Assembly: GCF_007991515.1 (NCBI RefSeq)
Contig: NZ_BJYM01000021.1
Span: forward strand, 1 to 64,000
DNA: 64,000 nt
Direction of reading: 5' to 3'
Origin: Oceanobacillus sojae
Lineage (GTDB): Bacteria; Bacillota; Bacilli; Bacillales; Amphibacillaceae
Of the stretch, positions 28,894 to 38,524 are shown piece after piece. Made by a program: the position numbers and the translations under genes. The notes beneath the pieces are model-generated. The model saw only the letters and a program-made list of their open reading frames with translations. It had not been told where the DNA came from and searched no databases. Within the stretch, counting starts at the first letter, position 1. The number at the start of each line of letters is the position of its first letter.

Positions 28894-29526
28894 TTATTCT
28901 TCCTCTGCTTCGTCTTTCTCTTTAATAACTTCCGGTTCTGCATTCTCATCTGTATCTGTTTCTAAATCTTCTTCCGTAGTTGGAGGTACAACTGAAGCGA
29001 TTGTTGTATCTGGATCATCTAAAAACTCATAGTTTCCAGTTACTTTCAAGTCAGAAATAGATAAGCTGTCGTTCACATCCAGTTCAGAGACATCTACTAC
29101 GATTTCCTCTGGAATATCGTTTGGTTTTGCACGGACTTGGACTTCATAAAATGGCTGCTGTAATACGCCACCTTCTTTTTCGCCTTTTGATTCACCCTCC
29201 AGGCGAAGAGAAACCTCAACGTCCATTTCTTCAGACATATTTACGATATAGAAATCGGCATGAAGTAAATCATCCTTTATCGGATCAATTTGATAATCGT
29301 GCAGCATAACATCAACAGAATCACTGCCTTCGACTTGAAGAGAAATGACTGCATTCCTTCCTTCATCCCGAACTGTTTTGACTAAATCTACACTATCCAC
29401 AGAAACTGTCTTGGGATCTTTATTTTTCCCATAAACAACCGCCGGGATTCTACCGCTGTTTCTAATTTCGTTTGTTGCTGATTTTGCAAGATCTTCTCTT
29501 TTTTGTGCGTTTAATTTTACTGCCAT
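28894..29526 (-). CDS. ctc: Ribosomal protein L25/Ctc, general stress form
   Basis: Two-domain L25 (210 aa) that binds 5S rRNA: N-terminal L25 domain (AVKLNAQKREDLAKSATNEIRNSGRIPAVVYG) and C-terminal TL5/CTC beta domain, with a strongly acidic tail. I choose the ATG at 29526, which has GGAGG at 9 nt. A GTG three codons earlier abuts the SD. A perfect sigma-B promoter precedes it, as for B. subtilis ctc. Confidence 0.95.
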   Translation of the reverse strand: MAVKLNAQKREDLAKSATNEIRNSGRIPAVVYGKNKDPKTVSVDSVDLVKTVRDEGRNAVISLQVEGSDSVDVMLHDYQIDPIKDDLLHADFYIVNMSEEMDVEVSLRLEGESKGEKEGGVLQQPFYEVQVRAKPNDIPEEIVVDVSELDVNDSLSISDLKVTGNYEFLDDPDTTIASVVPPTTEEDLETDTDENAEPEVIKEKDEAEEE

Positions 29527-29632
29527 TCGTATCACCCTCCAAGTTGATTAAAAAAATAATATGAAACATCGTCATTTATTGCGATTTTGCATCATTTCTT
29601 TTTCTCAATAAAATAAACGGTCAGTATAATAC

Positions 29633-29658
29633 ATACCCCAAAATGGAACAACTTAAAC
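29633..29658 (-). promoter_or_regulatory. Sigma-B promoter of ctc
   Basis: Minus-strand GTTTAA (29653-29658), 14-nt spacer, GGGTAT (29633-29638): an exact match to the sigma-B consensus, located between the prs stop and ctc. It indicates a functional SigB general stress response in this organism. Confidence 0.88.
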
Positions 29659-29659
29659 C

Positions 29660-30613
29660 TTAATCAAAAAGAATACTTACAGATTGCATTTCATGAACAC
29701 GGATAATTGCCTCGCTGAGAAGAGAAGCAACCGATAGTTCAGTAATTTTATCAATACACTTTTCTTCTGGCAAAGGAATCGAATCTGTGATGACAAGCTC
29801 TTTAATTTGTGAGTTATTAATCCGCTCAATTGCAGGACCAGAAAGTACCGGATGTGTACAGCAAGCATATACTTCTTTGGCGCCACTTTCAATTAATGCG
29901 TTTGCTGCCAAAGTAATTGTTCCTGCAGTATCGATCAGATCGTCAATTAAAATAGCCGTTTTTCCTTCAATATTACCAATAATGTTCATAACTTCTGAAA
30001 CATTCGGACGCGGACGGCGTTTATCAATAATACCGATAGGTGCTTTTAAGCGATCGGCCATTTTTCTGGCACGGACAACACCGCCATGATCCGGTGAAAC
30101 AACAATTACATCTTCTAAATTTTTCTTCTCAAAATAAGTAGCTAAGATTGGTACACCCTGTAAGTGATCAATAGGAATATCGAAGAAGCCTTGAATTTGA
30201 GGGGCATGCAAATCAAGCGTGATCATACGATTTGCTCCTGCTTTTTCAATTAAATCCGCTATTAATTTTGCTGTAATTGGCTCACGCGCTCTCGCTTTAC
30301 GATCTTGACGTGCATAACCGTAGTATGGCATCACAATATTAATTGATTTGGCAGAAGCTCGTTTCAAAGCATCAATCATAATAAGCAGCTCCATAATATG
30401 CTGGTTTACCGGAGCAGAAGTAGATTGGATGACATAAACGTCAGATCCACGGACACTTTCTTCAATATTAATTTGTACTTCTCCGTCACTAAATTGTGTT
30501 ACCGTACATTTCCCTAATTTTGTGCCGATTTGAGCTGCGATTTTTTCTGCTAATGCTTCATTCGAATTTAACGAAAATACTTTCAACGATGAATCCTTAT
30601 AACTGGATGACAT
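29660..30613 (-). CDS. prs: Ribose-phosphate pyrophosphokinase (PRPP synthase)
   Basis: Makes PRPP from ribose-5-phosphate and ATP for nucleotides, His and Trp. Class I signatures are present: [27 protein letters not shown] and the PRPP loop [13 protein letters not shown]. At 317 aa it is the standard length. It lies 26 bp after glmU and is presumably cotranscribed. Confidence 0.97.
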   Translation of the reverse strand: MSSSYKDSSLKVFSLNSNEALAEKIAAQIGTKLGKCTVTQFSDGEVQINIEESVRGSDVYVIQSTSAPVNQHIMELLIMIDALKRASAKSINIVMPYYGYARQDRKARAREPITAKLIADLIEKAGANRMITLDLHAPQIQGFFDIPIDHLQGVPILATYFEKKNLEDVIVVSPDHGGVVRARKMADRLKAPIGIIDKRRPRPNVSEVMNIIGNIEGKTAILIDDLIDTAGTITLAANALIESGAKEVYACCTHPVLSGPAIERINNSQIKELVITDSIPLPEEKCIDKITELSVASLLSEAIIRVHEMQSVSILFD

Positions 30614-30639
30614 TCAATTAACCTCCATGATTTTATAGT

Positions 30640-32007
30640 TTATTTTTTAAACTTTTTAGCATATCCTTCTTTGTTTTCCTGCTTCGATCTTGCAATGGAT
30701 AATGCCTCATCCGGCACATCTTTTGTAATTGTCGATCCTGCTGCAACGTAAGCACCTTTTCCAACTGTGACTGGTGCAATTAAATTTGAGTTACATCCAA
30801 TAAACGAATCATCTTCAATTGTTGTCAGGAATTTATTTTTACCATCATAATTTACTGTAATTGTACCACAGCCGACATTTACGCGCTCACCCACATTAGC
30901 ATCGCCAATATAACTAAGATGAGAAACTTTGCTGTTATCACCGAGGTTTGTTTTCTTAAGCTCTACAAAGTTACCGATTTTCGTATCATTACCGACATTG
31001 GACGCTGGACGGATATGTGCATACGGGCCAATATTAACCCGATTGCCTATGCGGCTGTCCGCAGCAACACTAAATCGGATATTTGTGTCTTCTCCAATTT
31101 CACAATCTTTAATTTCTGTATGCGGGCCAATTTCCGAACCGGTTTCAATGGATGTTTCCCCTTTTAGAATCGTTCCCGGGTGGAGGTACACATCAGAAGC
31201 AATCTTTACATCAGGGCCGATATACGTATTATTAGGATCCGCGATGGTCACACCATTACGCATATGCAGCTCATTAATACGTCTTTTCATAATTTTTTCA
31301 GCTTCACTTAACGCTACACGGTCATTAATACCGATTGTCTCATTAAAATCAGCTGCTACATAAGCGCTGATACGCTCGCCCTGGTCACCTAAGATTTTTA
31401 TAACATCTGGTAAGTAATATTCACCTTGTGCGTTGTCATTAGAAACTGATTTTAAAGCTTCAAATAATGCTTTATTGTCAAAGCAATAGGTTCCTGTATT
31501 AATTTCTTCAACCTCTAATTCAGCTTCTGTAGCATCCTTATGCTCGACAATTTTCTCTACTTCTCCCGCTTGATTTCGAATAACTCGTCCGTATCCGGAT
31601 GGATCATCTGCGACAGCTGTCAATATACTTGCTTTAGAGCCCGTTTGTTCATGATGCTCAAACAATTTTCGGAATGTCTCTGCCCGGATCAAAGGAGTAT
31701 CCCCGCAAGCCACAATGGTTACACCTTCTTTATCCTGCAACAGTTGTTCAGCCTGCATCACAGCATGTCCCGTACCCAGCTGCTCTTCCTGTACTACAAA
31801 GTCACTCGAATCTCCAAGCTGTGTTTTTACCTGATCTGCTCCAAACCCGACAATGGTAACTATCTTATCTAATTGTGTCTGTTGCAATTGATCCACAACA
31901 TGCTGTACCATTGGTTTTCCAACTACAGGATGAAGTACTTTATATAACTTTGATTTCATCCTTGTTCCTTGTCCTGCTGCTAAAATTACAGCAAATCGAT
32001 TCGCCAT
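30640..32007 (-). CDS. glmU: Bifunctional GlcNAc-1-P uridyltransferase / GlcN-1-P acetyltransferase
   Basis: Produces UDP-GlcNAc for peptidoglycan and teichoic acids. The N-terminal nucleotidyltransferase begins [11 protein letters not shown] (about residues 10-20). The C-terminal half is a left-handed beta-helix of hexapeptide repeats ([25 protein letters not shown]). Its 455 aa are typical. In B. subtilis spoVG lies directly upstream. Here an accessory block of about 7 kb intervenes. Confidence 0.97.
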   Translation of the reverse strand: MANRFAVILAAGQGTRMKSKLYKVLHPVVGKPMVQHVVDQLQQTQLDKIVTIVGFGADQVKTQLGDSSDFVVQEEQLGTGHAVMQAEQLLQDKEGVTIVACGDTPLIRAETFRKLFEHHEQTGSKASILTAVADDPSGYGRVIRNQAGEVEKIVEHKDATEAELEVEEINTGTYCFDNKALFEALKSVSNDNAQGEYYLPDVIKILGDQGERISAYVAADFNETIGINDRVALSEAEKIMKRRINELHMRNGVTIADPNNTYIGPDVKIASDVYLHPGTILKGETSIETGSEIGPHTEIKDCEIGEDTNIRFSVAADSRIGNRVNIGPYAHIRPASNVGNDTKIGNFVELKKTNLGDNSKVSHLSYIGDANVGERVNVGCGTITVNYDGKNKFLTTIEDDSFIGCNSNLIAPVTVGKGAYVAAGSTITKDVPDEALSIARSKQENKEGYAKKFKK

Positions 32008-32104
32008 TCGGAAACCTCCATCATCTCTAAATATCCATTTAAAAATATATCGTAAAAAAAACCTTATTTCAATAAAATTGTAGATTTAATCTCTATTAGT
32101 GCGT

Positions 32105-32249
32105 GTTCAAAAAATTCGATAAATAGGACCAAGAAGTTCAAGGCGACTAGCTTTTTACGAACGGAGCGTATGCATTATAATACGTGAGTATCGGAAAAAG
32201 CTAGTCAACGAAGAAATTCGCCGTGTCATCTTTATTGGATTTTTTGAAC
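32105..32249 (+). repeat. Intergenic inverted-repeat element upstream of glmU
   Basis: A 145-bp copy: ends GTTCAAAAAATTCGATAAA and TTTATTGGATTTTTTGAAC are inverted. The interior contains GACTAGCTTTTT and AAAAAGCTAGTC (a second nested stem) around GGAGCGTATGC and ATACGTGAGTA. The same blocks recur at 41672-41847, 46243-46481 and 61752-61912. Confidence 0.85.
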
Positions 32250-32390
32250 ATCCTCTATTATCTATGTTATCATATTTTATTTTTTTCGTGGTAATTGATT
32301 CACAAATTAATAAGTCAAAAACCCTGAAAAAAATTCCAATTACAGATAAAGTAAAATACTATAACCGGAATTCGTATCTTCATACTACAT

Positions 32391-32424
32391 AAAAAAGCAA
32401 TGGAAGTTATTTAACTTCCATTGC
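32391..32424 (-). terminator. Terminator after the ABC exporter
   Basis: Perfect stem GCAATGGAAGT/ACTTCCATTGC with a short loop and a minus-strand T-run, about 75 bp after the exporter stop. Confidence 0.88.
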
Positions 32425-32498
32425 TGCTTTGACTAAACATGTCTATTTTAACTGTTTAAATCATCTGCTATATGATGTTTTTATTCAAGCATTATTCA

Positions 32499-34214
32499 TT
32501 AGCCAAGCTGAGCCTGATGAAGGCGGCTGTACATCCCTTTCTGCTGCAATAGCTCTTGATGTTCTCCCTGCTCCTCAATTCCATCTTTTGTTAACACAAT
32601 AATACGATCTGCGTTCTTTATAGTAGCTAACCGGTGAGCAATGACTAATGTTGTCCGTCCTTTAGAAAGTTCTGCCAGTGATTGCTGAATAGCCAGCTCT
32701 GTTTCTGTATCCAGAGCCGAAGTAGCTTCATCCAGAATCAAAATAGGCGGATTCTTCAAAAACATACGTGCAATTGATAAGCGCTGCTTTTGACCGCCCG
32801 ACAATTTAACGCCTCTCTCGCCAATTATCGTATCTAAACCATCTGGCTGTGTATCAATAAATGTTTTTAACTGGGCTTTTTCTGCAGCCTCTATAATTTC
32901 TTCATCGGTTGCATCAAGCCTGCCATAAGCGATATTCTCCCGGATCGTACCAGAGAATAGAAATACATCCTGCTGTACGATGCCAATCTGATTCCTCAGA
33001 GAATGCAGGGTAAAGTCCTGGATATCATGGCCGTCTATATAAATATGTCCTTCCATTACCTCGTAAAAACGTGGCAGTAAACTGCATAACGTTGTTTTCC
33101 CTGCACCTGAAGGACCAACAAAGGCAACTGTTTCTCCCGGCTGAATCTGCAGATTTATACGATGGAGAATATGCTCTGCTGGATGATAACCAAAAGATAC
33201 ACTTTCATAACGAACCTCTCCATGAACCGGAATATCCTTCGCTTCAGGGCTGTCCGCAATGTCAGGGTTCATATCCATTACTTCTGTATAGCGCTTGAAG
33301 CCGGCGAAGCCCTTTGGATAGCTTTCAATAATTGCATTTATCTTCTGTATAGGAGCTAACAAAATATTCGATAAAAGTAAAAAGGCAACAAATTCACCGT
33401 AGGTCATGGAACCATTGATGACAAACCAGGTTCCGAACAGTAACGTAAATAAAGTAACAACACGCATCAAAAAATAATTAGACATAATATTCTTCGCCAT
33501 AATCTTGTAAGAAGCCAGCTTGGTTTGACGATACCGCTCATTGTTCTCCGCAAATTTATCCTGTTCATATTCTTCATTAGCAAAGGCCTGAACAACACGA
33601 ATTCCGCCAATACTGTCTTCCACTCTGGAGTTTATATCTGCAATATCGTTGAACATCATACGGAATGTTCCCGTCATCAATTTATTAAAATAAATCGCAA
33701 AGATCATTAATAAAGGAATAACAATAAAGGAAATGACTGCCAGCGGCCAATTGATACCAATCATAATCATAAAAGCACCTATCAAAGTCATGATAGCAAC
33801 AAAGGCATCCTCCGGGCCATGGTGAGCCATCTCTCCAATTTCTTCTAAGTCCTTTGTTAAACGCGAAATGGAATGACCTGTTTTATTATTATCGAAATGA
33901 CCGAATGACAGCTTCTGCATATGGCTAAACAGCTTCTGACGCATATCTGTTTCTATATTAATCCCCAGTCTGTGTCCCCAATACGTCACAACATAATGCA
34001 GGAACGTATTAATTCCATAAATCATCAAGAGGGCAACACACGCCCAAATAATAAGCGACCAATCCCCCTGGGGCAAAAGCCGGTCAATTACCCGATTAAC
34101 CGCCAACGGAAAAGCAAGTTCTAATAAACCGACTAAAATAGCACAAGTAAAATCTAAAATAAAAAGCCCTTTGTAAGGCTTATAATAAGAAAAGAAACGT
34201 TTAATATATTCCAT
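32499..34214 (-). CDS. ABC exporter, permease fused to ATPase (MsbA/YgaD-like)
   Basis: Half-transporter of 571 aa: six membrane segments (about residues 1-310), then an ATPase domain with Walker A GPSGAGKTT (about 369-377), signature LSGGQKQR, Walker B ILILDEATSALD and switch His in VIAHRL. It resembles the homodimeric lipid/drug exporter group. It is the last gene of the iron-type cluster, same strand as the importer, so siderophore or lipid export is possible. The substrate cannot be read from sequence. Confidence 0.9.
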   Translation of the reverse strand: MEYIKRFFSYYKPYKGLFILDFTCAILVGLLELAFPLAVNRVIDRLLPQGDWSLIIWACVALLMIYGINTFLHYVVTYWGHRLGINIETDMRQKLFSHMQKLSFGHFDNNKTGHSISRLTKDLEEIGEMAHHGPEDAFVAIMTLIGAFMIMIGINWPLAVISFIVIPLLMIFAIYFNKLMTGTFRMMFNDIADINSRVEDSIGGIRVVQAFANEEYEQDKFAENNERYRQTKLASYKIMAKNIMSNYFLMRVVTLFTLLFGTWFVINGSMTYGEFVAFLLLSNILLAPIQKINAIIESYPKGFAGFKRYTEVMDMNPDIADSPEAKDIPVHGEVRYESVSFGYHPAEHILHRINLQIQPGETVAFVGPSGAGKTTLCSLLPRFYEVMEGHIYIDGHDIQDFTLHSLRNQIGIVQQDVFLFSGTIRENIAYGRLDATDEEIIEAAEKAQLKTFIDTQPDGLDTIIGERGVKLSGGQKQRLSIARMFLKNPPILILDEATSALDTETELAIQQSLAELSKGRTTLVIAHRLATIKNADRIIVLTKDGIEEQGEHQELLQQKGMYSRLHQAQLG

Positions 34215-34424
34215 AGGAACGAACCTCCTTCCAGTTCTGATTCTCTTTTTATCAGCTGATTACATTATTTAATTTATTACTGTGCAGCTGGCTGCAATTT
34301 TTAAAGATGTTACGACAACGTTTTTTGAGAGGCGAGTAACTACAGACCCGGCCCAAGTCCGTCACGAACTTAGCCTTCTTCTTTAGTATAGTAGGGATGA
34401 AAAGAACTCCCCCTGCAAAGAGCT

Positions 34425-35474
34425 TTACTTTATCAGCTCAGCAACTAATTTTTTATTACGTTTTTTAAATATATCGTTGTGTGAAGATACCATCCCTGAT
34501 TCAAATGCATCAGGCTCTACAAACTGTTTTGCTTTATTTACTGCATTTACTGCATCCTGAAAAGCTCCTGCAATTAAATGAACCTTGCCATCGTACATAA
34601 TCACATCTCCAGCTCCATATATACCTGGTATAGAAGTCTCGCTGAATGGGCTGCCGGCAATAAAATATTCATTAGCCATTTCAATCTGCAACTCGCTTTC
34701 CTCCAGCAATTTCTTCTCCCGGACAAACCCGTGATTAACTACTAATTCGTCAATTTCAATATGGGATAATTGATTTGTCAAACTGTGCTTTAATTCAACC
34801 TGCTGGATATACTCACGTGTCTCGTTGGCAACTAAACGCTGGATATCCGTATCAAATAAACAATCTACGGAACTATTCATTAATTGCGTTACATGCGCCT
34901 CGTGGGCATTGAGTTCATTTTTTCGATACACCAAATAAACCTTTCGTGCAATCGGCTCCAGTTCATTTGCCCAATCCACTGCTGTATGTCCTCCACCTGA
35001 AATAAGCACCGTCTTATCCTTAAATCGTTTCAGTGATTTAATCGTATAGCTCAAGTTTGAAATCTCAAATTTCTCTGCTCCGTCAATTTCCAGTTTTTGC
35101 GGGTTCAGAATACCGCCGCCAATAGCAAGAATGACTGTCTTGGAATAGTGCTTTTCTCCTGAGGAAGTATCAAGTATAAATATCCCTTGTTCATCTTTGG
35201 AGATTGCAGTTACTTTTTCATTACAGACAATCGTTGGATGAAAGGTTTTAGCCTGTTCGATCATTTGCTCAATCAGCTTCTCACCAGAAACCGGTGTTAA
35301 CGCTCCAATATCCCAGATCATTTTTTCCGGATACACATGAACCTTTCCACCCAGATGCTCCTGATATTCAATCACTTTCGTCTTCATTTCCCGCAATCCG
35401 CTGTAAAAAGCAGAGAAGAGACCTGCCGGGCCCGCTCCAATAATGGTTACATCATAAATCTCTGGACTTTTCAT
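34425..35474 (-). CDS. Ferredoxin-NADP reductase-like flavoprotein (IruO-like)
   Basis: Thioredoxin-reductase-type pyridine nucleotide oxidoreductase (349 aa) with an FAD loop GAGPAGLFSAFYSGLR (about residues 13-28), an NAD(P) loop ISGGGHTAVDWA and GIYGAGDV. It lacks a CxxC redox disulfide and so belongs to the TrxR-like FNR group (YumC/YcgT, and S. aureus IruO, which supplies electrons for iron release from siderophores and heme). The start is the ATG at 35474 after AAGGAGG. A nine-codon extension reads through that SD. It lies downstream of a Fur-controlled importer, which supports an iron-reductase role. Confidence 0.82.
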   Translation of the reverse strand: MKSPEIYDVTIIGAGPAGLFSAFYSGLREMKTKVIEYQEHLGGKVHVYPEKMIWDIGALTPVSGEKLIEQMIEQAKTFHPTIVCNEKVTAISKDEQGIFILDTSSGEKHYSKTVILAIGGGILNPQKLEIDGAEKFEISNLSYTIKSLKRFKDKTVLISGGGHTAVDWANELEPIARKVYLVYRKNELNAHEAHVTQLMNSSVDCLFDTDIQRLVANETREYIQQVELKHSLTNQLSHIEIDELVVNHGFVREKKLLEESELQIEMANEYFIAGSPFSETSIPGIYGAGDVIMYDGKVHLIAGAFQDAVNAVNKAKQFVEPDAFESGMVSSHNDIFKKRNKKLVAELIK

Positions 35475-35559
35475 CAGATAACCTCCTTGTGTGCTTTTCA
35501 AAATAAAATAGATAGTAAAAGGAAAGAGAGCTTGCTTCCCCCTCCTTTTTCAATCAAAT

Positions 35560-36582
35560 TTATTTAAATAATTCCGGATACATTTCTTCCGCCAATATTT
35601 CCATTCCATCAAGCGAATTGTAGCTATATCCAAACATGTAGTTGTAATCTACTGCATAAACCTGTTCATTCTGAATGGCCTTCATACTTGAAAGCTTCTG
35701 ATTATTATATAAGCCTTCCTTTATTTTTTCTGCATTTTCAGGATCATTGTCTATCCAGGTAGGAATAATCAATACATCCGGATCTGTTTCAATTAATGTC
35801 TCAATGCTTACCTCTCCTGTTTCACCTTCAAAGGCATTTGTAAGCTTTATTTTACTAAATACATCATTAAAGAAATTCTCTCCACCTGCAGCATATACAG
35901 AGACCTCATTCGGATCCGTCATGTGTAAATAGACAAATGTTTTGTTTTCTTCAATACTCGATAAATTATCAATGATAGACTGTTCCTGCTCTTTTAATTG
36001 CGAACTAAATGCTTCTGCCTCTTCCTGTACGTTAAAAATCCTTCCTAAATTCTCAATATCTTTATAGATAGATTCATAGGTTGCTCCATCTATGGAAGAT
36101 TCCAGTACATAGGTATTCACATCCATTTCATTTAAGGAATCTACCGTTCCAACACCCCAATCATCGTTTGAAAATAAGCCTCCGCGGCCAAAGACTAAAT
36201 CTGGATCTGTTCCTAAGGCCACTTCTTTGCCTACATAAGAATCACTTAAAATGTTCAAGTCATTATAATCCTCTTCTACAGTTGGATCTGGCGCACCAAA
36301 GCTGGCACCAACACCAGCAATTTTATCCTTTAAGCCTAAATGCAATAATAGCTCAGCTGCGGGTCTTGTATTTGCCATTACCCGTTCGGGGGCCTGTTCA
36401 AAAACTTGATCCTTTTCTTCCCAAGCCGAACCGCCTTCAGGCAGAGAATAGTTACTGATTGTTACTGGATAATCCTCCGCTGCTTCCCCTTCTTCCACTG
36501 CGTTACCCTTCGTGCTGTTGCCGCAAGCTGCTAATATAGTGATAACAGAAAAAACTGTAAATAAAAGTAAATATTTTTTCAT
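35560..36582 (-). CDS. Iron-siderophore-type ABC substrate-binding lipoprotein
   Basis: Class III periplasmic-binding-like protein of 340 aa anchored by lipidation. A lipoprotein signal MKKYLLLFTVFSVITILAAC has its lipobox Cys at residue 20. The FecB/BtuF-like body contains ERVMANTRPAAELLLHLGL and DPDLVFGRGG. It lies 14 bp after the ATPase gene. Cobalamin or heme are alternative ligands, but the Fur box upstream of the operon favours ferric siderophore. Confidence 0.88.
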   Translation of the reverse strand: MKKYLLLFTVFSVITILAACGNSTKGNAVEEGEAAEDYPVTISNYSLPEGGSAWEEKDQVFEQAPERVMANTRPAAELLLHLGLKDKIAGVGASFGAPDPTVEEDYNDLNILSDSYVGKEVALGTDPDLVFGRGGLFSNDDWGVGTVDSLNEMDVNTYVLESSIDGATYESIYKDIENLGRIFNVQEEAEAFSSQLKEQEQSIIDNLSSIEENKTFVYLHMTDPNEVSVYAAGGENFFNDVFSKIKLTNAFEGETGEVSIETLIETDPDVLIIPTWIDNDPENAEKIKEGLYNNQKLSSMKAIQNEQVYAVDYNYMFGYSYNSLDGMEILAEEMYPELFK

Positions 36583-36596
36583 GTTCCGGCCTCCTG

Positions 36597-37358
36597 TTAT
36601 ATTTGATAAACAAATCCAAGCTGATTTGTTATCGGATTTTTATATGTTTCACATTTGATTTGGTATAATTCACTGATCGTTTCTGGTGTTAATACCTCTT
36701 CCGGTGTTCCAGACGTATAGATTCTGCCGTCCTTCATCGCATAGAGATAATCGCAATATTGGGCCGCTGTCTCTAAATCATGCAAAGCCGCCAGGACACC
36801 TATATTTAATTTCTTAACACATTGTAAAATTTCCAGTTGATAACGAATATCCAGATGATTGGTTGGTTCGTCCAGAATCATAAATTGTGGCTGCTGTGCA
36901 ATCGTACGGGCCAAAATCGTTCGCTGCTTCTCCCCGCCTGATAAGGACAAATAACTTCTATCTTTATAATCCAACAAGTTGGTTTGTCTCAACGCATCTT
37001 CAACAATATCTATATCCACTTGATTATCCACCTCTAATAATCTCTTATGAGGTGTTCTCCCCAGCAGCACCATTTGCTCTACTGTTAAATCAAAATGCAT
37101 TTCATTAAACTGGCCAACCACACCAAGCTTTTGAGAAATCTTCTTTTGAGATGTTTTTAAAACGTCAATATCTCCTAAAACAACTGTCCCTTTATGTGGA
37201 GGGAGACTTTTATAAATACTTTTCAGCATGGTTGATTTCCCGCAGCCATTCGGTCCTACAACGCCTACAAACTTCTGATTATCGACGAGCAGTGAAATAT
37301 TTTTAACAATTTCCTTTTTTCCCAATTTTGTCTCCAGACTTTCTACTACCAGCTGCAT
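36597..37358 (-). CDS. FecE-type ABC transporter ATPase
   Basis: A 253-aa importer ATPase: Walker A GPNGCGKST (about residues 35-43), signature LSLSGGEKQR, Walker B FMILDEPTNHLD and switch His LAALHDL. GGAGGG stands before the ATG, and the start is 3 bp after the permease stop. It energises the permease encoded just before it. Confidence 0.92.
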   Translation of the reverse strand: MQLVVESLETKLGKKEIVKNISLLVDNQKFVGVVGPNGCGKSTMLKSIYKSLPPHKGTVVLGDIDVLKTSQKKISQKLGVVGQFNEMHFDLTVEQMVLLGRTPHKRLLEVDNQVDIDIVEDALRQTNLLDYKDRSYLSLSGGEKQRTILARTIAQQPQFMILDEPTNHLDIRYQLEILQCVKKLNIGVLAALHDLETAAQYCDYLYAMKDGRIYTSGTPEEVLTPETISELYQIKCETYKNPITNQLGFVYQI

Positions 37359-37361
37359 ATA

Positions 37362-38444
37362 CTACCCTCCAAAATTATAGCCTTTTTTCACAATCATATA
37401 GATAAATAACGGAGACCCAATCACCGAAGTGAGAATCCCGATAGGAAGCTCTACATTTTCTACCAGCACTCTTGACAGTACATCTGCCCACATAAGGAAA
37501 AGACCGCCTAAGAGCAATGATGCCGGCATTAGCCGTTTATGATCTGAGCCAAACAAACCCCTGCATATGTGCGGAATGATCAAACCGACAAACCCTATCA
37601 TCCCAGAGTAGGCAACCATTGTACCGGTAATCAACGCTGCGATGATCATATATAATTTACGAAACACACTTAAGTTAATCCCTAAAGTTATCGCTGATTC
37701 GTCACCTAATAACATCGTATTTAAGACACGATGCTGGAAAAGAAAGAGAAAACAGCCGGCCAGGACAATAATCGCCATAATTGGTACCTTGCTCCAGCTT
37801 GAGGATGCCAGACTTCCCATTGTCCAGAAAGTCACACTCTTGATTCCTTCTGCATCATTAGCGAAGAAAATAACAAGGCTGGATAAGGAGCTGCACAAAG
37901 CACCGATAACTACACCGGACAATACTAATTTTATGGAAGTCACCTTGCCGCCAATACTTGACAATACAAGAACAAGAATAGAAGTAGCCATCGCTCCGGC
38001 AAAGGCACCAAATGCCACACCAAACTGTGACAATACAGTTCCGCTGCCAAACCCTACAAGGATAGCAAAGGTAGCTCCCAATGAACCTCCTGATGAAATC
38101 CCGAGTATGTAGGGGTCAGCCAGCGGATTCTGCACGATAGCCTGCATTACCACTCCGCACAAAGAAAGGCCCATACCAATGAGTAAGGCGAAGACAACGC
38201 GAGGCATACGCACTTGCATAATAATATTGGTATATGAATCACTCTCCACCTGATCTAAAGATCCCAAATGCCCGTTAGTAATGGTATGTAGTACAATCTG
38301 CATAGATTGCTGAAACGGAATGGAAACCTGTCCAATGGAGACCGAATAAACTGCAGTAATTGCGATAGCGCAGATAAGAAAAATCAACGCAAACACATAA
38401 AAAACTTGCTTTTGTCTGACACTGCTGCCTTTTTCCGTATTCAA
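37362..38444 (-). CDS. FecCD-type iron-siderophore permease
   Basis: Membrane permease of about 360 aa with roughly ten hydrophobic segments. The FecCD signatures GxxMQAIVQNPLADPYILGISSG and MIGFVGLIIPH are present. The start is TTG at 38444 (GGAGG at 7 nt). The longer GTG reading at 38459 would lie on top of the SD. It is the first gene of a five-gene unit following a sigma-A promoter with a Fur box. Confidence 0.93.
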   Translation of the reverse strand: MNTEKGSSVRQKQVFYVFALIFLICAIAITAVYSVSIGQVSIPFQQSMQIVLHTITNGHLGSLDQVESDSYTNIIMQVRMPRVVFALLIGMGLSLCGVVMQAIVQNPLADPYILGISSGGSLGATFAILVGFGSGTVLSQFGVAFGAFAGAMATSILVLVLSSIGGKVTSIKLVLSGVVIGALCSSLSSLVIFFANDAEGIKSVTFWTMGSLASSSWSKVPIMAIIVLAGCFLFLFQHRVLNTMLLGDESAITLGINLSVFRKLYMIIAALITGTMVAYSGMIGFVGLIIPHICRGLFGSDHKRLMPASLLLGGLFLMWADVLSRVLVENVELPIGILTSVIGSPLFIYMIVKKGYNFGG

Positions 38445-38476
38445 ATTTTCACCTCCCACCTCCCATCCACCTAATT

Positions 38477-38495
38477 GATAATGAGAATCATTTTC
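38477..38495 (-). promoter_or_regulatory. Fur box
   Basis: GATAATGAGAATCATTTTC matches the 19-bp Fur consensus GATAATGATAATCATTATC at 17 positions. It abuts the -10 element of the permease promoter on the downstream side, so Fur-Fe2+ binding would block initiation. Confidence 0.9.
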
Positions 38496-38524
38496 ATTAT
38501 AGATTAAGGATTCTATTTTGGCAA
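38496..38524 (-). promoter_or_regulatory. Sigma-A promoter of the iron-uptake operon
   Basis: Minus strand TTGCCA (38519-38524), 17-nt spacer, perfect TATAAT (38496-38501), immediately upstream of the Fur box. Confidence 0.88.

Noticed and set aside
34240-34262. Second Fur box upstream of the ABC exporter
   Set aside because: The sequence TGATTCTC...TATCA has the wrong spacing and too many mismatches to the 19-bp consensus.
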